This document shows positions 50,960-58,494 of a stretch of DNA of 64,000 nucleotides, piece by piece. Position 1 is the stretch's first letter; every line of letters begins with the position of its first letter. The stretch is taken from assembly GCF_004011505.1 (NCBI RefSeq), contig NZ_SAUN01000001.1:7529501-7593500 (forward strand), written 5' to 3'. A model generated the notes under the pieces. That model worked only from the letters and a program-made list of their open reading frames with translations. It had not been told where the DNA came from and ran no database searches. The stretch comes from Nonomuraea polychroma. GTDB taxonomy: Bacteria > Actinomycetota > Actinomycetes > Streptosporangiales > Streptosporangiaceae. A program made the position numbers and the translations under genes.

Positions 50960-51733
50960 CTATCGGCCGGTGAACTTGGGCTTGGTCTTCTCGGCGAACG
51001 CGCTCATGCCGATCTTGGCGTCGTCCGTGGCGAAGAGCGCGGAGAACTGCAGCCGCTCGATCTCCAGGCCCGTGTCGAGATCCGCCTCAAGACCCTGGTC
51101 GACGGCCTGCTTGGCGGCGCGCAGCGCGACCGCGGGCCCGCCCACGAACGTGGCGGCCCATTCGAGCGCGGCCGTGTAGACCTGCTCGTCCGGCACCACC
51201 CGGTCCACCAGGCCCATCTCCCGCGCCTCGGCGGCGGGCACATGGCGGCCGGTGAAGATCAGGTCCTTGGCCCGGGCCGGGCCGATGAGGCGGGGCAGGC
51301 GCTGCGTGCCGCCGGCGCCGGGGATGATGCCCAGCAGGATCTCCGGCTGCCCCAGCTTGGCCGACTCGCCGGCGACCCGGAAGTCGGCGCACAGGGCGAG
51401 CTCGCAGCCGCCGCCCAGGGCGTAACCGGTGATCGCGGCGATGACCGGCTTGCCGATCTGGGCGACCGCGGTGAAACATGCCTGGAGCGTGCGGGAATGA
51501 GTGGCCATGTCCGCGTAGGACATGTCGGCCATCTCCTTGATGTCGGCGCCCGCGGCGAAGACCTTCGCGCCGCCGTACAGAATCACCGCCTGCACCTGCG
51601 GGTCGGCGTCCACGAGGCGCGCTGCTTCGGCTATCTCCAGCTGGACCTGGCCGTTGAGTGCGTTCATCTTCGGACGGTCTAGACGGATGGTGGCGATCTG
51701 GTCGGCTACCTCGACGCTTACAAACTCACCCAT
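50960..51733 (-). CDS. Enoyl-CoA hydratase/isomerase family protein
   Basis: 257-residue crotonase, hydrating enoyl-CoA in beta-oxidation. The oxyanion hole segments are AGADIKEMADMSYADM and ITGYALGGGCELALCADFRVAG, and both catalytic glutamates are present (QPEILLGIIPGAGGTQRL and AREMGLVDRVVPDEQVY). It fits the nearby etfBA as part of fatty acid use, though not in one operon. TAGGTT six bases before the ATG suggests a leaderless mRNA. Confidence 0.93.
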   Translation of the reverse strand: MGEFVSVEVADQIATIRLDRPKMNALNGQVQLEIAEAARLVDADPQVQAVILYGGAKVFAAGADIKEMADMSYADMATHSRTLQACFTAVAQIGKPVIAAITGYALGGGCELALCADFRVAGESAKLGQPEILLGIIPGAGGTQRLPRLIGPARAKDLIFTGRHVPAAEAREMGLVDRVVPDEQVYTAALEWAATFVGGPAVALRAAKQAVDQGLEADLDTGLEIERLQFSALFATDDAKIGMSAFAEKTKPKFTGR

Positions 51734-51766
51734 GGTCCGAACCTACCAATGGGGAACCTGCCGTCC

Positions 51767-52423
51767 TCATTGGACAGCCGCAGACTTCACCTCATCAACC
51801 GTCTTCTTGCTGCGCGACACCCGGACGAGTGCCGCCGACAAACGGGCCAGTTCCTCGCCCGAGTGGGCCATCTCCGCAAGCGGACGGGCCTGGCGCGGCA
51901 GCCCCAGCTTGCCCGCGCCGTCCAGCACGCGCTTGTCCAGGTGCGGCGCGACCTGGGGCCACACGGCCTGGACCTCGCGCAGGAAGATGTCCGCCCCGGT
52001 CGGCCCGATGCCGGGGAACTCCATCAGCAGCGAGGCGATCCTTTTGTCGTCGCCCTTGGCCTCGTCACGCAGCCGCCGCAGGTCGCCCTTCCAGCGGTCG
52101 AGCAGCAGTTCGGCGCCGTCCCCGAGCATGGTGGCGGTCCGTTCGTCGTAGCGGCGGTAGTGGCCGCGGCCCAGCGCGTCCACCCGGTCCTGCCAGCTCG
52201 CGTCCCGCATGCCCTTGGGCGTGCCGTACCCGGCCTTGAACAGCTCCTTGGCGGCCGCGACCGCCACGCCGGACGAGATCCGCGCGCTGAGCAGGGTGGC
52301 CAGGACGAGCAGCTGGTACAGCGGCCTCGGCTGGTCGGACAGCTTGATGCCGGCCTCGCCCGCGAACGTGCTGCCGTAGCGGTCGAGCAGGACGTCGAGG
52401 AGCGCTTTGTCGCTCTTGCTCAT
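51767..52423 (-). CDS. Endonuclease III-like HhH-GPD protein without iron-sulfur cluster
   Basis: 218 residues of the HhH-GPD DNA-repair fold. The start resembles endonuclease III (PLYQLLVLATLLSARISSGVAVAA), and the hairpin is LMEFPGIGPTGADIFLREVQ. The lysine that makes endonuclease III a lyase is replaced (GIGPTGA instead of GVGRKTA), while the catalytic aspartate may be the one in PHLDKRV. There are no cysteines, so no 4Fe-4S cluster. It may be a monofunctional glycosylase or a non-catalytic relative. The start at 52423 is chosen by similarity; no strong ribosome site exists. Confidence 0.75.
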   Translation of the reverse strand: MSKSDKALLDVLLDRYGSTFAGEAGIKLSDQPRPLYQLLVLATLLSARISSGVAVAAAKELFKAGYGTPKGMRDASWQDRVDALGRGHYRRYDERTATMLGDGAELLLDRWKGDLRRLRDEAKGDDKRIASLLMEFPGIGPTGADIFLREVQAVWPQVAPHLDKRVLDGAGKLGLPRQARPLAEMAHSGEELARLSAALVRVSRSKKTVDEVKSAAVQ

Positions 52424-52499
52424 GTCGATCCCGCTACCCGGCGGCCGACCCGGCATGCCGCGTTTGGGCATTTCACTGCTGGGGAGGCGGAGGTTCTCG

Positions 52500-52820
52500 A
52501 TGGTGAAGGAGCTTGCTGTGCTGACATTGACTCACAACGCCGTGGTCGCGATCCGCGACGTGATGGCCGGCGTGGACGTACCCGCCGACGCCGGCCTGCG
52601 CATCTCCGCGAAGGCCGACGAGGCCGGCGCGCTCGAACTCGCCCTGGCCAGCCAGCCGCAGGCCGGCGACCAGATCATCGAGACCGAGGACGTACGCGTC
52701 TTCGTGGCCGAGGACACCGTGGCGCTCCTGGACGACAAGTCGCTCGACGCCCAGCCCGGCACCCCGGGGCAGCCGACGTTCCGCCTGGACCGGCGGACCT
52801 CACCGAGGCCGGCCCCCTAA
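52500..52820 (+). CDS. HesB/IscA-like protein lacking cysteines
   Basis: 106 residues with the A-type carrier fold: VLTLTHNAVVAIRDVMAG, GLRISAK, LELALASQPQAGDQIIETEDVRVFVAEDTVALLDD. The three cysteines that bind iron-sulfur clusters in IscA are all absent; the end reads GQPTFRLDRR. Members of this cysteine-free group are often annotated as HesB in actinomycetes but cannot carry a cluster in the usual way. GGAGG six bases before the ATG fixes the start. The stop codon overlaps that of the convergent rhodanese gene (CTAA). Confidence 0.8.
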   Translation: MVKELAVLTLTHNAVVAIRDVMAGVDVPADAGLRISAKADEAGALELALASQPQAGDQIIETEDVRVFVAEDTVALLDDKSLDAQPGTPGQPTFRLDRRTSPRPAP

Positions 52821-53506
52821 CCCAGATCGGACTCCGACGCCTGCGGGCGGACGTCTCCGAGCCCGAACAGACCCACCAGCGTGCCGTCCGCCTGCGTGAC
52901 GACGACGTGGTCCACCTTCGCCCGATCCATCCGCTGGATCAGCGGCTCCAGCTGCTCGCTCGGGCGCACCGTGGTCACCCCGACCCGCATGGCCTGCTCG
53001 GCGGTGCCCGCCATGTCGGCGCCCTTGAGCTCGCGCGGCCCGACGACGCCCTGGACCACGTCGTCGGCGTCGACGACCACCGCCAGCCCCGCGGGGTCGC
53101 CGAGGATGCGTTCGGTGAGCTCCTCCAGCGGGTCGTCCAGGCCGGCGGTCACGGGGTCGCGGCGCACGTTCTGCGACACCAGATGGGCCTCCCCCTCGTA
53201 CGGCAGGTCGGCCGCCAGCCAGTCCATCTTGCCCGCCCCGTAGTCGTGCACCTCGCCGAACCCCAGCCGTTCGAGCCGGTGGGCGGCGCGCGGGCTCAGA
53301 TCGCACAGCGCGTCGTGGCAGTAGACGACGACCGGCCGCGCCCGGTCCAGCGCCGAGGAGCCCTCGTCGAGGGCGCCGAGCGGCAGGTTCACGGCCCGGG
53401 GCAGGTGCGCCCACGCGTACTCCTCCTTCGGCAGCACCTCGACCAGCTGGGCCTGGCGGGCCGCGACCAGGTCCTGTACGGCTTCGCGATCGATGATGTG
53501 CGTCAT
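52817..53506 (-). CDS. Rhodanese-CBS domain protein
   Basis: 229 residues. The N-terminal half is a rhodanese-like domain (ARQAQLVEVLPKEEYAWAHL, then VVVYCHDALCDLSPRAAHRLERLGF with the active-site cysteine loop). The C-terminal half is a pair of CBS motifs (VRRDPVTAGLDDPLEE, VTTVRPSEQLEPLIQRMDRAKVDHVVV) that may bind an adenosine ligand. The pairing suggests sulfur transfer or persulfide sensing tuned by energy state (inference). GGGAG five bases before the ATG sets the start. Confidence 0.82.
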   Translation of the reverse strand: MTHIIDREAVQDLVAARQAQLVEVLPKEEYAWAHLPRAVNLPLGALDEGSSALDRARPVVVYCHDALCDLSPRAAHRLERLGFGEVHDYGAGKMDWLAADLPYEGEAHLVSQNVRRDPVTAGLDDPLEELTERILGDPAGLAVVVDADDVVQGVVGPRELKGADMAGTAEQAMRVGVTTVRPSEQLEPLIQRMDRAKVDHVVVTQADGTLVGLFGLGDVRPQASESDLG

Positions 53507-53591
53507 GCGTTCTCCCGTACCCCCAGATTTCGCTCGCATGGGCTCTTCCTCCGTGTCACGATGACGGCGCGGCCTATTCAGGGGGTATCCG

Positions 53592-55607
53592 ATGTGTGAC
53601 GATCCGCTGCTACCCGACTCCGTCGCCCGCGCGTGGTCCGACTACTGTTCCCTGCGTGACGCCCACGGGCCGTGCTGGGGCGAGCCGCCCATCTCCTACG
53701 TCGACCAGGCGTGGGCCACGGTCTTCCTCGACTCCCGCCACGACTACTGGGGCACGGCCCTGAGCCAGCTGGCCGAGCGCTACCCCGACGTTCCCCCCGA
53801 GGAGCTCGAGGACCACATGGGGGAGGTGGACCTGGACCGGCTGCTCCGCGACGCTCTCGGCGGCGACGTGCCGGACAACCTGCCGGCGCTGCGCCTCACA
53901 CCCGAGGGGGCCACGCTGGCGGCCGAGACGCGGGTGGTGCTGGACGACGGCCCCTTCCGCACGGCGTTGTTGCTGGACTCCAGCACGGACGAGCCGGTCG
54001 AGGTCGTCGTGGACGGCACGGCGTACGTGGTGCCGCCCCGCGGCGCCAAAGTTGTCGAGCTCGTGCGGGAGGTCACCGTCGGCGGCCGGCCGGTGGACCT
54101 GTCGCCGCTGGCCAGGCGGGCCGCCGCGGCCACGATCCGGGTGCGGGCCGGGTTCCCGTGCCGGTGGGGCGTGACGGGCGCGAACGGGCAGGGCTGGTAT
54201 CCCGAGGGCGCCCCGCCCAAGCTGGACGCCCACCGCAGGCCGTTCTTCCACGGTGACGACCTCGTGGTCACCGTGCCCGCCGAGCCGATCACGGTGACGG
54301 TGACCAGGGGCATGGAGTACACCTCCGCCGAAGTCGTGGTGACCCCTGACGCGGGCCGGGAGACGTTGGTGGAGCTGACGCCCGAACGGTTGTACGACGC
54401 CGCCGCCCGCGGCTGGTACGGCGGCGACCTGCACGTGCACCTCAACTGGATGGGCGAGGAGCCCGCCGCGCCCGCACTGGCCGCGGCCGCGCAGCACGGC
54501 GAGGACCTGCACGTGCTCAACCTCGTGGCGGGCAACGTCGCGAGCGAGCGGGTCTACGACGTGGAGGCGCTGGAGCACTGGGTGGGCGAGGACCTGCCGT
54601 GGTCGGACGAGCGGCACCTGGCCAGGATCGGGGTGGAATACCGCAACGACCTGGTCGGGCACTTCAGCGCGTTCGGCCTGCGCGGCCTGCCCAAGCGCTA
54701 CCACACCGGCTTCCTCCACACGGTGGACTGGCCGCCCAACGCGGCCGCGCTCGAAGAGCTGCGCGCGCTCGGTGCGATCACCGGGTACGGGCATCCGTTC
54801 CACACCCCGTTCGACGACGACGACCCGCCCGACGTGGTGCTCTCCCGCGGGCGCAACTGCTCGGCCAGGGAGATCGTCGCCGACGCCGCCCTCTGCCTGA
54901 TCGACACCCTGGACGTGCTCAACCACTCCTCGATCGCCGCCACCGCCGCCGTCTACCGCCGCCTGATCGGCGCGGGCAACCGGCTGACGGTCACCGCGGG
55001 CACCGACGCCGTGCTCTCCTTCTGCCGCCGCGGCACCGCTTCCGGCCCTCCGGGGTGGGAGCGCGTGTACGCCAACGTCGCCGGCCCGCTCACCGCCGAG
55101 TCCTTCGCCGAGGCGATCCTGCTCGGCCGCACGTTCGCCACCACCGGGCCGTGGCTGGAGCTCACCGTGAACGGGCACGGGCCCGGGGACACGCTGGAGC
55201 TGGCGCCCGGGCAGCGGGTCGAGATCGTGGTGGCCTCGATCGGGCCCGAGGTCGAGCAGCTGGAGATCCGCACCGCGCAGGGCGTGCTGGCGCAGGGGCC
55301 GCCCGGGCACCTGACCATGTCGATGGTGGTGAGCGAGCCGACGTACGTGGTGGCCGTCGCCTCGGGCGGGCCGCATCCGCGTGCCTTCCATCGGCGCGGC
55401 GCCTACGCGCACACCAGCCCGGTGTACCTGGACGTCGCGGGCGAGCACGTGGCCAGGGAGGCGGACGTGCGGTGGTGCCTGGCGTGGCTGGACCGGCTGG
55501 AGACGGTGGTGCGCGAGTTCGGCACGTTCGAGACCGAGCACCAGTTGCGGGATCACCTGGAGCTGTACGAGCGGGCGAGAGCCGTCTACCGGGGGCGGCT
55601 TCCCTAG
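53592..55607 (+). CDS. CehA/McbA-type metallohydrolase
   Basis: 671 residues. A non-catalytic first half of about 275 residues with beta-rich segments precedes a PHP-like metal-dependent hydrolase domain starting WYGGDLHVHLNWMGEEP. Further likely metal ligands are in NDLVGHFSAFGL, GYGHPFHTPF, NHSSIAAT and TAGTDAVLSF. The CehA/McbA group includes the carbaryl hydrolases, but most members have unknown substrates, often esters or phosphoesters. There is no signal peptide, so it is probably cytoplasmic. It is transcribed alone, divergent from the rhodanese gene, and ATG and GTG alternatives near the start cannot be separated. Confidence 0.82.
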   Translation: MCDDPLLPDSVARAWSDYCSLRDAHGPCWGEPPISYVDQAWATVFLDSRHDYWGTALSQLAERYPDVPPEELEDHMGEVDLDRLLRDALGGDVPDNLPALRLTPEGATLAAETRVVLDDGPFRTALLLDSSTDEPVEVVVDGTAYVVPPRGAKVVELVREVTVGGRPVDLSPLARRAAAATIRVRAGFPCRWGVTGANGQGWYPEGAPPKLDAHRRPFFHGDDLVVTVPAEPITVTVTRGMEYTSAEVVVTPDAGRETLVELTPERLYDAAARGWYGGDLHVHLNWMGEEPAAPALAAAAQHGEDLHVLNLVAGNVASERVYDVEALEHWVGEDLPWSDERHLARIGVEYRNDLVGHFSAFGLRGLPKRYHTGFLHTVDWPPNAAALEELRALGAITGYGHPFHTPFDDDDPPDVVLSRGRNCSAREIVADAALCLIDTLDVLNHSSIAATAAVYRRLIGAGNRLTVTAGTDAVLSFCRRGTASGPPGWERVYANVAGPLTAESFAEAILLGRTFATTGPWLELTVNGHGPGDTLELAPGQRVEIVVASIGPEVEQLEIRTAQGVLAQGPPGHLTMSMVVSEPTYVVAVASGGPHPRAFHRRGAYAHTSPVYLDVAGEHVAREADVRWCLAWLDRLETVVREFGTFETEHQLRDHLELYERARAVYRGRLP

Positions 55608-55665
55608 TCTCCGAGAGCCAGGCTCGGGGGCCGGTCGCCTGACCTGCCAAGGCCAGGCTCGTCTC

Positions 55666-56364
55666 CTAGCCTCCGAGGGCCAGGCTCACGCAGCACCGGT
55701 TGTCGCCGGGTTCCAGCCTGGCCTCCACCTTGGGCGGCGCGAGGCTCTCCACCAGGCCGGTGATCAGGGCGTGGTTCATGTGGCAGACCAGCTCCCGCTG
55801 CGCCTCGGCGAGGGCGTGGAAGGGGCAGTTGGCCATGATGACGCGGGTGCGCTCGCGCCGCGGCTCGTATCCGTGCTCGCTGAGCGCCCCGACCGCGAGA
55901 TCCAGCGCCGCCTGCGGGGTGGCCGGCCGGCCTTCGTCGGTGAGCGCCCCTCCGCCGATCGCGGCGCCCTGCTCGGCCGCCACTCGCCGGAGCACCTCCA
56001 GGACGGGCGCCCCGGTCCTGGCCGACTCGGCGATCGCGTCGGCCATGAGCCGGCCGGCGAGCAGGTAGTCGCGGCTGGGCAACGACACGGCGAACTCGCG
56101 GGCCGCCCGGCGATACAACTTCGAGCTGCGTCCCGCGCCCGGCCCCGTCCTGCCGGTGAGCCGGGCGTAGACCGCCTCGAGGAGCCCTTCGGACTCCAGC
56201 TTGTCGAGATGGAACTTGGCCTTGTGGCGGGCGATCCCTATCGCCTCGGCGGCCTGGTCGCGGCTCACGGGTCCGGGCTGTGCGCAGACGAACAGGTACA
56301 GCTCCTGGCGTACGGGGTCGGCGAGGGCGCCGATGCCCGTGATGTTCTGATCGACTCCGCGCAC
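55666..56364 (-). CDS. Winged-helix regulator with candidate iron-sulfur cysteines
   Basis: 232 residues. The N-terminus is a winged helix (ALADPVRQELYLFVCAQPGPVSRDQAAEAIGIARHKAKFHLDKLESEGLLEAVYARLTG) of the type found in SufR. The C-terminal part has C180 (ANCPFHALAEAQ), C194 (ELVCHMNHAL) and C224-C225 (DNRCCVSL), a pattern resembling the cluster-binding cysteines of SufR. It may therefore sense iron-sulfur status, oxygen or nitric oxide. It is divergent from doxX; three similar boxes lie between the starts. Confidence 0.8.
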   Translation of the reverse strand: MRGVDQNITGIGALADPVRQELYLFVCAQPGPVSRDQAAEAIGIARHKAKFHLDKLESEGLLEAVYARLTGRTGPGAGRSSKLYRRAAREFAVSLPSRDYLLAGRLMADAIAESARTGAPVLEVLRRVAAEQGAAIGGGALTDEGRPATPQAALDLAVGALSEHGYEPRRERTRVIMANCPFHALAEAQRELVCHMNHALITGLVESLAPPKVEARLEPGDNRCCVSLALGG

Positions 56365-56375
56365 CGGCCGGCCTT

Positions 56376-56442
56376 TCTAACGGAGAAAGCCATTGACGTT
56401 ACAGGCGTGGTCTTCTAACGTACAAAGTATCATCCGTTAGGA
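56376..56442. promoter_or_regulatory. Three TCTAACG boxes between regulator and doxX
   Basis: TCTAACGGAGAAAG at 56376-56389, TCTAACGTACAAAG at 56414-56427 and, inverted, TCCTAACGGATGAT (complement of 56429-56442). The first lies just upstream of the regulator start, the second covers the doxX -10 element and the third sits downstream of it. Likely binding sites of the adjacent regulator. Confidence 0.65.
56393..56421 (+). promoter_or_regulatory. doxX promoter
   Basis: TTGACG at 56393-56398 and TAACGT at 56416-56421 with an optimal 17-base spacer. It gives a 5' leader of about 20-25 bases containing AGGAG seven bases before the ATG. Confidence 0.75.
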
Positions 56443-56450
56443 GCCCACTC

Positions 56451-56858
56451 ATGAGCACCGATTTATCGACTCGCCTGAAGAATCCCTCTTATCAGGCATT
56501 CGCACTGCTGCGCACCGGATTCACGGTCGCGCCGATCCTGTTCGGGCTCGACAAGTTCACCAACATCCTCACCGAGTGGACGGCGTACCTGGCGCCGTGG
56601 ATCGACAACCTGGTCCCCGGCGACGCCATGACGGCCATGAGGATCGTCGGCGTGATCGAGATACTGGCGGGCCTGCTGGTCGGCTTCGCACCCAGGATCG
56701 GGGCCTACATCGTCGCCCTCTGGCTCGCCGGGATCATCGTCAACCTGCTGACGTTCCCCGGGTTCTACGACATCGCGCTACGCGACTTCGGCCTCATGAT
56801 CGGGGCGCTGGCGCTGGCCAGGCTCGCGCAGGCGCACGCCGGGGACGGGGTCACCTAG
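56451..56858 (+). CDS. DoxX-family membrane protein
   Basis: 135 residues with four helices, typical of DoxX/SURF4-like proteins (QAFALLRTGFTVAPILFGLDKF, MRIVGVIEILAGLLVGFAPRIGAYIVALWLAGIIVNL). In mycobacteria a DoxX protein works with superoxide dismutase and thiol handling against oxidative stress. Here the divergent cysteine-bearing regulator and promoter-overlapping boxes suggest a redox- or iron-sulfur-controlled membrane function. A weak hairpin (GGCACG with CGTGCC, 56863-56897) follows. Confidence 0.88.
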   Translation: MSTDLSTRLKNPSYQAFALLRTGFTVAPILFGLDKFTNILTEWTAYLAPWIDNLVPGDAMTAMRIVGVIEILAGLLVGFAPRIGAYIVALWLAGIIVNLLTFPGFYDIALRDFGLMIGALALARLAQAHAGDGVT

Positions 56859-56975
56859 TCCTGGCACGGCCGCGTGGCTCGCGCGGGGGGTCGTGCCGGT
56901 GGCGGCTCGCGTCCTCCAGCAGCCCGAGGTCGGCACGCCTCCTGCCCTCGCGCCCGGTGACCGCCTGAACGCGCG

Positions 56976-57413
56976 TCACGGCTCGATGGACTGGATGTGG
57001 GCGGTCGCGGTGGCCACGGCCACGGGCTCGCCGTCCGGACCGAGGAGCTCACCGGACATGAAGCACACTTGCCTGCCGCGCCGCACCACGCGTCCCCGGC
57101 CCACGAGCCTGCCCGGGCGGGCTGGGCGCAGGAACTGCACGTGCAGGTCAAGGGTCGGCGCGAACCGGCCCGGAGGCAACGTCGCGACCAGCGCGGGACC
57201 GAGGGTGTCGTCGAGCATCGCGGCCAGGAAACCGCCCTGGATCACGCCGACGGGATTGGTGAACCGATCACCCGCCTCGAACGCCACCTCGATGGTCCCC
57301 TGGTCGGGGTCCACGTGCAGGAGCTCCCAGCCCAGGGTCTCCGCCGCGGCGGGCGGCGCCGCCCGGCCCGCGACCACGTCCCAGAACGGCCCTTGGCGTG
57401 TGTGCGTCTCCAT
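56976..57413 (-). CDS. PaaI-type hotdog thioesterase
   Basis: 145 residues of the hotdog fold acyl-CoA thioesterase group. The active-site region is DRFTNPVGVIQGGFLAAMLDDTLGPAL, with the hydrogen-bonding glycines and aspartate, and the second half has DLHVQFLRPARPGRLVGRGRVVRRGR. Substrate unknown. The start at 57413 is chosen by similarity; a longer frame reaches 57488. It may be cotranscribed with the reductase gene 85 bases upstream. Confidence 0.87.
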   Translation of the reverse strand: METHTRQGPFWDVVAGRAAPPAAAETLGWELLHVDPDQGTIEVAFEAGDRFTNPVGVIQGGFLAAMLDDTLGPALVATLPPGRFAPTLDLHVQFLRPARPGRLVGRGRVVRRGRQVCFMSGELLGPDGEPVAVATATAHIQSIEP

Positions 57414-57498
57414 TCCGCCGATTGAACCCGACGCCACCGACAGTTCCCGGGACGTGAGGCCGGACCCGCACCGACCGGCTGCGGGCACCGGAGTGGCG

Positions 57499-58377
57499 TC
57501 ACAGGGTGCCGGAGAGGCGTTCGACGCCGCGGAGCAGGGCCGAGTGGTCGAGCCCGCCGTCGCCGTTGGCGTCGGCGGCGGCCACGAGCTGGGCCACCAG
57601 CGCCCCCAGGGGCAGCACGACGCCGGCCTCGCGGGCCGCGGAGGTCACAATGCCCATGTCCTTGTGGTGCAGGGCGATGCGGAAGCCGGGCTCGAAGGAG
57701 TGGTTCAGCATGTTCGCGCGTTTCTGCGCCAGCACGGCCGAGCCGGCCAGGCCGCCGCCGAGCACCTCCAGCGCCGCCTCAAGGTCCACGCCGTAGGCAC
57801 GCAGGAACACCACGGCCTCGGCCAGCGCCTCGATGTTGGCGGCCACGACGAGCTGGTTGGCCGCCTTGACCGTCTGGCCCGCGCCGCTCGGTCCCACGTG
57901 GACCACGGTCTTGCCGACCACGTCGAAGATCGGCTTGGCGGCCTCGTAGTCATCAGCCGCGCCGCCCACCATGATCGACAGCGCTGCGTTCCTGGCTCCG
58001 GCCTCGCCGCCCGAGACCGGAGCGTCCAGGTAGCGCAGCTCACGGAGGCCCGCCTCCTCGGCCAGCTCGCGGGTGACGTCGGGGCGGATCGAGGAGAAGT
58101 CGATGATCAGCGTGCCGGGGGCGGCGTGCGCGAACACGCCGTCGTCGCCGGTCAGCACGTCCCGCACGTCGGGGGAGTCCGGAACCATGAGGGCGACGAT
58201 CTCGGCACCGGTCACGGCGTCGGCGATCGAGGCGGCGACCCGGCCCCCGGCCTCGGCCAGGGCCTTGGCCTTCGCCGGCGAGCGGTTGTAGCCGACCACG
58301 CTGTGCCCGGCGTTGACCAGGTGCACGGCCATGGGGCTGCCCATGATGCCGAGGCCGATGAAGGCGATGGTGCTCAC
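57499..58377 (-). CDS. 2-hydroxy-3-oxopropionate (tartronate semialdehyde) reductase
   Basis: 292 residues of the beta-hydroxyacid dehydrogenase family. The nucleotide site is IAFIGLGIMGSPMAVHLVNAGHSVVGYNRS, the substrate motif FLDAPVSGG appears as YLDAPVSGGEAGA, and the catalytic lysine is in GQTVKAANQLVVA. It reduces tartronate semialdehyde to glycerate in glyoxylate and allantoin breakdown; the hydroxypyruvate isomerase gene just upstream supports this role. The GTG start has GGGAGGA six bases before it, and that site lies in the first unit of the 32-bp repeat. Confidence 0.88.
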   Translation of the reverse strand: MSTIAFIGLGIMGSPMAVHLVNAGHSVVGYNRSPAKAKALAEAGGRVAASIADAVTGAEIVALMVPDSPDVRDVLTGDDGVFAHAAPGTLIIDFSSIRPDVTRELAEEAGLRELRYLDAPVSGGEAGARNAALSIMVGGAADDYEAAKPIFDVVGKTVVHVGPSGAGQTVKAANQLVVAANIEALAEAVVFLRAYGVDLEAALEVLGGGLAGSAVLAQKRANMLNHSFEPGFRIALHHKDMGIVTSAAREAGVVLPLGALVAQLVAAADANGDGGLDHSALLRGVERLSGTL

Positions 58378-58382
58378 GTTCG

Positions 58383-58494
58383 TCCTCCCGCGCGTTGGGT
58401 GGGGCTCACGGTCATCCTCCCGCACGTTGGGCCGGGCCTACGGTCATCGTCCCGCGCGTTGCGCCGGGCCCACGGTCATCGTCCCGCGCGTTGC
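58383..58494. repeat. 32-bp tandem repeat, 3.5 copies
   Basis: Units start at 58383, 58415, 58447 and 58479 (last one partial), each with the shape TC(C/G)TCCCGC(G/A)CGTTG...ACGGTCA. The array fills the gap between the two genes. The fourth unit encodes the last residues of the isomerase, the third carries its stop codon, and the first supplies the ribosome site of the reductase. Confidence 0.95.

Noticed and set aside
58383..58494. CRISPR-like or attachment-site repeat
   Set aside because: Plain head-to-tail tandem repeat with no spacers, no integrase and coding overlap with the isomerase end.
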